Shown here: positions 56,151 through 64,000 of the stretch, one piece after another
How the letters are laid out: each line of letters begins with the position of its first letter
Position numbering within the stretch: position 1 is the first letter of the stretch
NCBI RefSeq assembly: GCF_028747645.1
Contig: NZ_CP118100.1
Location: forward strand, 1,116,001-1,180,000
Direction of reading: 5' to 3'
Origin: Microbacterium esteraromaticum
GTDB lineage: Bacteria > Actinomycetota > Actinomycetes > Actinomycetales > Microbacteriaceae
DNA length: 64,000 nt
The notes under the pieces: model-generated
Seen by the model: only the letters and a program-made list of their open reading frames with translations
Told to the model about the DNA's origin: nothing
Database searches by the model: none
Position numbers and translations under genes: made by a program

Positions 56151-56313
56151 GGGGAAACGTGCACGGGTGCAACAGTGTGGTGCGGGGCATCCGTTCGCCC
56201 TCAGCGTTCCCGAACGTGCCCATCCACAGCATCCGCCGCGCGTCGGCCGGTAGCATGGCACGGTATGTCCGGCGTGGAACGGTCGCCGGGCCGAACATCC
56301 AAGGGAGACATCC

Positions 56314-59088
<2,775 letters not shown>

Positions 59089-59129
59089 ACCCCGAGGTAG
59101 CAGTGGACCGGGGCGCCCGCGCGCCCCGG

Positions 59130-59135
59130 TATCCT
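59130..59135 (+). promoter_or_regulatory. Candidate leaderless -10 for aminotransferase gene
   Basis: TATCCT ends six bases before ATG 59142; no Shine-Dalgarno is seen. Confidence 0.45.
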
Positions 59136-59141
59136 TGGCGG

Positions 59142-60365
59142 ATGACCCGCCGCACACTGGACCAGTCCTCCAAGCTGAAAAACGTTCTCTACGAGATCCG
59201 CGGCAAGGCACTGGTCGAGGCGGCGCGACTGGAGTCCGAGGGGCACCAGATCCTCAAACTGAACACCGGGAACCCGGCGATCTTCGGATTCGAGGCTCCG
59301 CACCAGATCGTGCGCGATATGCTCGCCGCGTTGCCCAGCGCACATGGCTACAGCGACAGCAAGGGTGTGATCTCGGCACGACGGGCCGTCGTCAGCCGCT
59401 ACGAGCAGATCGAGGGCTTCCCGCGTTTCGACCCCGATGATGTGTACCTCGGCAACGGGGTGTCCGAGCTGATCACGATGGTGATGCAGGCACTGCTCGA
59501 CGAGGATGATGAGGTGCTCATCCCCGCGCCGGACTACCCGCTGTGGACGGCGATGACCTCGCTCGCCGGCGGCACCCCGGTGCACTACCTGTGCGACGAG
59601 GAGAACGGCTGGCAGCCGGACCTCGAAGACATCCGCGCCAAGGTGACACCGAAGACCAAAGCGATCGTGATCATCAACCCGAACAACCCCACCGGCGCGG
59701 TGTACTCGCGCGAGGTGCTCGAAGGGATCGTGCAGATCGCTCGCGAGAACCAGCTGCTGCTGCTTTCCGACGAGATCTACGATCGCATCCTGTTCGACGA
59801 CGCCGAGCACATTCCGACCGCAACGCTGGCGCCGGACCTGCTCTGCCTCACCTTCAACGGGTTGTCGAAGACCTATCGCGTGGCAGGGTACCGATCGGGC
59901 TGGATGGTCATCACGGGTCCGCGCTCGCATGCCAGGGGATTCCTGGAGGGCATCACGTTGCTCGCCTCGACGCGACTGTGTCCCAACGTGCCGGCCCAGC
60001 ACGCCGTGCAGGCCGCACTCGGCGGGGTGCAGTCCATCGACGCGCTCATCGCGTCGTCGGGGCGCCTGCACGAGCAGCGCGACATCGCGTGGCAGGGGCT
60101 GGATTCGATCCCCGGGGTCAGCTGCGTCAAACCCGAAGGCGCCCTGTACGCATTCCCGCGGCTCGATCCGAACGTGCATGAGATCCGCGACGACGAGAAG
60201 CTCGTGTACGACCTGCTGGTGTCCGAGAAGATCCTGCTCGTGCAGGGCACGGGGTTCAACTGGCCGACACCCGACCACCTGCGGTTCGTGACGCTGCCCG
60301 AAGCGCGCGTGCTCAGTGAGGCTGTCGAGCGGCTCGGGAACTTCTTGGCGAGCTACCGGCAGTAA
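59142..60365 (+). CDS. PLP-dependent aminotransferase, AlaA-like
   Basis: A 407-residue class I/II aminotransferase. It shows NTGNPAIFGF near the N-terminus, the pattern SDSKGVISARRAVV, NPNNPTGAVYS, LSDEIYDRI and the PLP lysine K243 in FNGLSKTYRVAGYRSGW. The YSDSKG...R and overall pattern match alanine-synthesising AlaA enzymes (pyruvate/glutamate). ATG 59142 is used; the frame is open 13 codons further upstream, inside the probable promoter. The last 53 bases overlap the convergent next gene. Confidence 0.9.
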   Translation: MTRRTLDQSSKLKNVLYEIRGKALVEAARLESEGHQILKLNTGNPAIFGFEAPHQIVRDMLAALPSAHGYSDSKGVISARRAVVSRYEQIEGFPRFDPDDVYLGNGVSELITMVMQALLDEDDEVLIPAPDYPLWTAMTSLAGGTPVHYLCDEENGWQPDLEDIRAKVTPKTKAIVIINPNNPTGAVYSREVLEGIVQIARENQLLLLSDEIYDRILFDDAEHIPTATLAPDLLCLTFNGLSKTYRVAGYRSGWMVITGPRSHARGFLEGITLLASTRLCPNVPAQHAVQAALGGVQSIDALIASSGRLHEQRDIAWQGLDSIPGVSCVKPEGALYAFPRLDPNVHEIRDDEKLVYDLLVSEKILLVQGTGFNWPTPDHLRFVTLPEARVLSEAVERLGNFLASYRQ

Positions 60366-61524
60366 CGGGCGCCCGGGCGTCGAGAGCGTTGGCCACGCGA
60401 CGGACGGCGGCGACCAGCTGAGAGCGGGGAGCGACATCCGCGATCGCGCGTGCGTGCAGTGCAGCGGCGTCCGCAGCCCTGGCATCGTGCGGAACGAAGG
60501 CGACCTCATTGATGCCGGCGAAGCGTTCGAGAGTGCGGCGCACCTGGCCGCGCGCATCGATGCCGAGCGGACCGGGACGGACCCGGTTCGCCACGACGGT
60601 GACGGGCGTACCACCGATCAGATGTCGCAGCTCGGCATGACCGCGAATGAACCGGCTCACTCCCAGTGGGTCGGCCGAGAGTACGGCCACCACTTCATCG
60701 GCGTCGAGCAGCGCCGCCGCTGTCGCCGCGTGGCGTGCCGGGGCACCGGGGTCGAGGGGATCATCATCCTCGTCGAACTCGGCGGAGACATCGACCACGG
60801 TGTCGTCCGCCCACGTGCGACACACACTCAGGGTCGTTCGCAGACGGCCTGCGGCAAGCTCAGGCCATCGGCTTGGCCGGTTCAACCCGCTGAGCACGTC
60901 GATCGTGCCGGCCGAGGTCTCGACCATCGACGCCAGACGCGTCAGCTCGGCGACGTCGAGGCTGCCCAGCTCGGCTCGTCGGCACGCCGCGGCGAGTCCC
61001 GGCGACTCGTCACCCAGCCCGAGCTGCAGCGCGACCGAGGGTGCAACGCTGTCGGCATCCACGAGTGCGGTGCGCCGGCCCGCGCGAGCCAGCTCGACCG
61101 CGAGCTGGATCGCAACCGTCGTACGACCCGGCGCACCGTGCGGACCCCACACCGCGATCACGCGGGGCGGGCGATGCGGCGTGCTGTCGGCGGAGGCGGT
61201 GTCCGGCGGAGCCGACAGCGTCGCGACGATGTGCGCAGCGGGCGTGTCGTACGGCAGCGGAGCGGGGAGCCCGAACCGCGCAGCCAGACGCGAGTCGGCA
61301 GGTCCGATCGGCACAAGTCGCACGCCCGCGCGGTCGCAGGCGCCGACCAGATCTGCGGTGAGCAGGGTGCGACTCGGCGTCAGCAGAAGGGCATCGAAGG
61401 ATGCGAGTGAGACGGCGGAAAGCTCATCGGGGGAGACGGCACGGACGTCGCACCCCTCCAGTTCGAGATCGGATGCCAGCATCCGGGCGTCGTCGTGCGC
61501 GATGGCGATGAGCACTGAGGTCAT
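60313..61524 (-). CDS. CpaE/ParA-like ATPase-fold protein with degenerate P-loop
   Basis: A 403-residue protein: an N-terminal receiver-like domain (about 1-100, SVLIAIAHDDARMLASDLELEG) and a MinD/ParA-like domain starting near 120. The nucleotide loop reads GPHGAPGRTT (127-136), so the lysines of the deviant Walker A (KGGxGKT) are replaced. It is coupled by ATGA-type overlap to the SAF-domain (CpaB-like) gene upstream, the typical CpaB/CpaE pair of tad-like pilus or partition systems, but no pilin or CpaF gene is in the window. Its 3' end overlaps the aminotransferase gene by 53 bases. Confidence 0.82.
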   Translation of the reverse strand: MTSVLIAIAHDDARMLASDLELEGCDVRAVSPDELSAVSLASFDALLLTPSRTLLTADLVGACDRAGVRLVPIGPADSRLAARFGLPAPLPYDTPAAHIVATLSAPPDTASADSTPHRPPRVIAVWGPHGAPGRTTVAIQLAVELARAGRRTALVDADSVAPSVALQLGLGDESPGLAAACRRAELGSLDVAELTRLASMVETSAGTIDVLSGLNRPSRWPELAAGRLRTTLSVCRTWADDTVVDVSAEFDEDDDPLDPGAPARHAATAAALLDADEVVAVLSADPLGVSRFIRGHAELRHLIGGTPVTVVANRVRPGPLGIDARGQVRRTLERFAGINEVAFVPHDARAADAAALHARAIADVAPRSQLVAAVRRVANALDARAPVTAGSSPRSSRAARQPH

Positions 61525-62135
61525 GAGCCCGCTCCGGCTGGCACGAGTGAGATCGCGTCGCCGCCGGTGAGAGCGGCGAGTACATCGGAGACCGCGCTGC
61601 GTTCGATGGCAAGCTCAACGTCGGTGCGGCTGTTCGACAGCATCCCGTCCTGCTCGGCGACGGTGACGACGACGGCATCGCCGACGAGGATCCTCGGCTC
61701 GTCGTATGTGCGTCCGTCCTCCTGCGCGGGGGCATGCCACACCTCGACCTTCGTCCCCGCGGTCATCCCCTCCGACACCGCCGTGCTGCCGACGACGATG
61801 GTGGTGAAGCGGGCATCCGCCGCGTCACCGACCGCGGAGCGGGGCAGCAGCTCGCCCTCGGGGATCGTGCGCATCGCGATCGACCCGGGCTCCAGGTCGT
61901 GTGGTGCCAGGTACTCGTCGCCGAGCGCGCCGAGGCTCACCTCGACGACCTGCAGATCCGCCGAGCCGATCGTGTCGCCGGGAACGACCGTGCGGGTGGT
62001 CTGCAGCATGGGTGCGGTCTGGCGAGAAGAAGAGACGAGCAGCCAGACGCCCGCGACGGAGACGATGACCAGGACGACGCCGATCACGAATCGGATATCG
62101 CCGAACACGGGCCTGCGGGCGCGGGAGTGCATCAT
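61521..62135 (-). CDS. SAF-domain membrane protein, CpaB/FlgA-like
   Basis: A 204-residue protein with one N-terminal helix (about 14-35), then a SAF domain (QTTRTVVPGDTIGSADLQVVEV, EPGSIAMRTIPEGELL), the fold of CpaB and FlgA pilus or flagellar assembly proteins. Two adjacent ATG codons (62135 and 62132) start it. Stop overlaps the CpaE-like start. Function in Microbacteriaceae is unknown. Confidence 0.85.
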   Translation of the reverse strand: MMHSRARRPVFGDIRFVIGVVLVIVSVAGVWLLVSSSRQTAPMLQTTRTVVPGDTIGSADLQVVEVSLGALGDEYLAPHDLEPGSIAMRTIPEGELLPRSAVGDAADARFTTIVVGSTAVSEGMTAGTKVEVWHAPAQEDGRTYDEPRILVGDAVVVTVAEQDGMLSNSRTDVELAIERSAVSDVLAALTGGDAISLVPAGAGS

Positions 62136-62174
62136 GCAGACATCGTCACAGATTCCGCGGACGTGGCAGAAAAG

Positions 62175-62183
62175 TTATCCACA
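62175..62183 (+). promoter_or_regulatory. Consensus DnaA box
   Basis: TTATCCACA matches the DnaA-box consensus exactly. It lies between the SAF-domain gene and the HTH gene, 52 bases before the latter's ATG, in the same orientation as the box at 63169. Confidence 0.45.
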
Positions 62184-62234
62184 TGCCCGCGTTCCCGCTG
62201 TGCCGCCACCCGCTGGTGGGGGGAGAATGAGAGC

Positions 62235-62513
62235 ATGCCCGAAGCATCCGATCCCGCACCTCGCTTCCTCGCGCCCGCGCAGGTCGCTGAGTTGCTGAGC
62301 ATCGAGGTCGATGACGTGGTCGCGCTTGTGCACGAGGGGCAGTTGCGCGGGGCGCAGCTCGGCTCGCCTCCGCGCTGGCGCATCGAAGAATCCAGCATCG
62401 CCGAATACCTGGCCGCGCAGTCCGAGGAGGCACGGCGCATGGCGCTGTGGCGACAGGCGGACGAAGCCAGCTTTCCCGAGGTATGGGGCACCACGCCGTT
62501 CCGTCGCAACTGA
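62235..62513 (+). CDS. Small helix-turn-helix (excisionase/MerR-like) DNA-binding protein
   Basis: A 92-residue protein with a single HTH of the excisionase type (FLAPAQVAELLSIEVDDVVALVHEGQLRGAQLGSPPRWRIEESSIAEYLAAQ). Such proteins bind DNA with no separate sensor. It stands between divergent and convergent genes, so it is transcribed alone. A purine-rich GGGGGGAGAATGAGAG run precedes the ATG. No integrase is nearby, so a prophage role is unlikely. Confidence 0.87.
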   Translation: MPEASDPAPRFLAPAQVAELLSIEVDDVVALVHEGQLRGAQLGSPPRWRIEESSIAEYLAAQSEEARRMALWRQADEASFPEVWGTTPFRRN

Positions 62514-62535
62514 CGATCGTCCGTGGAGGCGTCGC

Positions 62536-63129
62536 TCACACGACGCCGGTCGCGCTCTCCAAACGCACCCAGGCGAGGGCCGCGAACGGAATGCTGCGGA
62601 AGCCGCGCACGGCGCGTGTTCGGCGGGGCTCACCCACGTCGTGCACCGCGAGATCGAGGTGATCGGCGCCGGCTCGATCAATCGTGCCCTGCATCGGATC
62701 CGCATCCGCGCGACCGATCGTCACCGGGGTGCGACGGCGCGCGACATCGCGCAACACGAACCCGAAGGTCATGCGCTCGCGCAGACCCGCCTCGCCGTGC
62801 GCGGGTGACAGGCTCGACAGCAGTACGCCGTGGTCGCTGCCGATCGTGGTGACGGCGCTCAACGGCACCAGGCGCAGACGAGGGTCTCCGCTCGAACTCA
62901 CCCCGACCCAGTCAGCGCCCATCACGCGAAGCACAGCATCCCAGTGCTCGCCGCCAGTCAGTTCCAGCAGGACGCGGTTCTCGCCCGCGGTCATCGATCG
63001 CAGCCGGTCATGCAGGGTGAGCTTGGAGATCCGCAGCCGCTCGGACTCGGCATCCAAGGCGGCGCGCTCGGACTCCCACTCCGCAGCGAGCTGTCCTTCG
63101 AGGTCATCGAAGAGGTGATCCCATTCCAC
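62536..63129 (-). CDS. Uncharacterised protein, Microbacteriaceae-type
   Basis: A 197-residue soluble protein. The first about 60 residues are a charged helix (MEWDHLFDDLEGQLAAEWESERAALDAESERLRISK), then beta-rich parts with SSSGDPRLRLVPLSAVTTIG. It has no known catalytic motif. Its ATG is 12 bases after TACTGT on its strand. It is convergent with the HTH gene (22 bases between stops). Function unknown. Confidence 0.75.
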   Translation of the reverse strand: MEWDHLFDDLEGQLAAEWESERAALDAESERLRISKLTLHDRLRSMTAGENRVLLELTGGEHWDAVLRVMGADWVGVSSSGDPRLRLVPLSAVTTIGSDHGVLLSSLSPAHGEAGLRERMTFGFVLRDVARRRTPVTIGRADADPMQGTIDRAGADHLDLAVHDVGEPRRTRAVRGFRSIPFAALAWVRLESATGVV

Positions 63130-63168
63130 GGGAACGACAGTAGGCCACCGGCGCCGCGCGCGGTTGAG

Positions 63169-63177
63169 TTATCCACA
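63169..63177 (+). promoter_or_regulatory. Consensus DnaA box
   Basis: TTATCCACA, a second exact DnaA box in the same direction, 994 bases after the first, in the gap before the Rv3235-like gene. Confidence 0.45.
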
Positions 63178-63284
63178 GATCTGCGGGTGCGGGTTCCGCG
63201 ATCGAGGGGGACGTGTTCTACTTTCTGGGACGTTCGCTACGCACGATTGCATCGATGACCAGCTGTATCTGGGGGGACCACGAG

Positions 63285-63677
63285 ATGACGACGACGTTGA
63301 GTGAGTACTTCGCTCCACAACCCACCTCGGTCAGCGAACTCCCCGATCCCACCACGCTGCTGCACAGCCTCACCTACGGAGTGCTCGAGGTGCTCGCGGG
63401 AGTGCGCGAGGTCGATCAGCTGGCCCGGTGGTTCGGCGAAGAAGCATTCCGCAACCTGGTGAAGCGCGCCAATCTCGCTGCGCGGGCGCGCAGCGCGCGC
63501 GGGCTCAGCCCGACGCGACCGAGCTACCAGATCCTGTCCGTGCACCAGAGTTCACCCACCGACAACGCCGTCGAGGCCGCGGTGGTCGTGGCCGGGCCCG
63601 GGCGCACCCGTGCCGTCGCGATCCGCCTCGAGGGGCTCGACGGGCGCTGGCGGGCTGCGTCGCTCGCGGTGCTGTGA
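63285..63677 (+). CDS. Rv3235-like family protein
   Basis: A 130-residue protein with VREVDQLARWFGEEAFRNLVKRANLAARARSARG in the middle and the ending VAIRLEGLDGRWRAASLAVL typical of the Rv3235 family, short actinobacterial proteins encoded near secA. Function unknown; the fold is cystatin- or NTF2-like by look. ATG 63285 has GGGGGGACCACGAG upstream. The frame is open 24 codons further upstream (TTG/GTG region) but that part overlaps the DnaA-box gap. Confidence 0.83.
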   Translation: MTTTLSEYFAPQPTSVSELPDPTTLLHSLTYGVLEVLAGVREVDQLARWFGEEAFRNLVKRANLAARARSARGLSPTRPSYQILSVHQSSPTDNAVEAAVVVAGPGRTRAVAIRLEGLDGRWRAASLAVL

Positions 63678-63713
63678 ACCGTCGCTGAACGCGGGCGGCG
63701 GGGCGCCGACCAG

Positions 63714-63719
63714 TAGGCT
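63714..63719 (+). promoter_or_regulatory. Candidate leaderless -10 for pdtaS-like gene
   Basis: TAGGCT ends six bases before GTG 63726; no Shine-Dalgarno is visible. Confidence 0.45.
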
Positions 63720-63725
63720 GAACGG

Positions 63726-64000
63726 GTGTCAACACTCAGCGATCTCGTTCACGCTCAGGGGCGTCTGACCGACGCCGACGTCGAATGGCTGCACCGGCTG
63801 GCCGGTGACGGTCAGCTGCTGGCCGACCTCGCGTCGGCCGACATGGTGATCTGGGTCGAGACCCCCGATGGCTCGTTCATCGCCGTCACCCACTCGAGGC
63901 CCAGCGGCGCCGCAACCCTCTTCTACCGGGATCTGGTCGGTGAGAAGGTGAGGCCGCAGTGGCGCACCCAGGTGCAGGCGGCCTTCGAATCCGGTGCGAT
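63726..64000 (+). CDS. pdtaS: Sensor histidine kinase PdtaS-like, N-terminal part (continues past window)
   Basis: The first about 91 residues of a longer protein. The segment from MSTLSDLVHAQGRLTDADVEWLHRL through DGQLLADLASADMVIWVETPDG matches the N-terminal GAF-like domain of PdtaS (Rv3220c), a cytosolic kinase that signals to the RNA-binding antiterminator PdtaR. The kinase domain lies beyond 64000. GTG start follows a TAGGCT hexamer. The call rests on one domain, so moderate certainty. Confidence 0.8.
   Translation, partial: MSTLSDLVHAQGRLTDADVEWLHRLAGDGQLLADLASADMVIWVETPDGSFIAVTHSRPSGAATLFYRDLVGEKVRPQWRTQVQAAFESGA

Noticed and set aside
62235..62513. Prophage or integrative-element excisionase
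   Set aside because: No integrase, attachment repeat or phage gene nearby; small HTH proteins of this type are common chromosomal genes in actinobacteria.
62175..63177. Replication origin
   Set aside because: Only two DnaA boxes, no AT-rich unwinding region and no dnaA or dnaN gene.

Overview
The window is 64 kb of very GC-rich DNA with dense, translationally coupled genes (many ATGA, GTGA or TGATG junctions). Its markers are actinobacterial: a WhiB regulator, mtrA-mtrB-lpqB, DUF3499, DUF5719, an Rv3235-like protein and a PdtaS-like kinase. Gene content and protein style point to Microbacteriaceae, most likely Microbacterium or a close relative. The genus is an inference; no rRNA or tRNA gene was seen.

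Positions 1-27295 are a large surface-polysaccharide locus. A + strand operon (1-9476) encodes glycosyltransferases, three enzymes of the UDP-2,3-diacetamido-2,3-dideoxy-uronic acid route (WbpD-, WbpE- and WbpB-like) and a fused ABC flippase. It meets, tail to tail, a - strand pair (11210-9460) that is a diverged mirror copy of its last two genes. A second + operon (11284-18253) adds two glycosyltransferases, a WbpI-like 2-epimerase, a WbpA-like dehydrogenase, a GT2-GtrA fusion and a PIG-V-like mannosyltransferase. All five Wbp activities needed to make UDP-ManNAc3NAcA are therefore present. Next is a galactofuranan module resembling the mycobacterial one: glf, wzm and wzt on +, then on - two tandem O-antigen-ligase-like proteins, a GlfT2-like and a GlfT1-like transferase and an unknown membrane-anchored protein. 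The locus thus has two exporters and two ligase/polymerase candidates, which suggests two glycans.

Positions 27336-34090 hold manA, whiB, a giant membrane glycosyltransferase-like protein, DUF5719, a zincin-like protein and DUF3499, a conserved actinobacterial neighbourhood from which the usual phosphomannomutase gene is missing. Positions 34103-44265 hold RDD, SpoIIM, DUF58, MoxR, DUF4350, DUF4129 and a GPDPase-membrane-domain protein, interrupted by a furA-katA-aqpZ oxidative-stress block with a palindromic Fur-type site. Then come mtrA-mtrB-lpqB-comF-hpf (44429-50016) and secA (56314-59088). Between hpf and secA sit a sortase-anchored phosphodiester glycosidase/metallophosphoesterase fusion, a coiled-coil protein and a PadR regulator.

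The right end has an alanine-type aminotransferase, a CpaE/ParA-like protein with a degenerate P-loop, a SAF-domain protein, a small HTH protein, an unknown protein, an Rv3235-like protein and the start of a PdtaS-like kinase. Many starts carry a TANNNT hexamer ending 6-7 nt upstream of the start codon, as expected for leaderless transcripts. No insertion sequence, prophage, CRISPR array or intergenic gap above 300 bases was seen.
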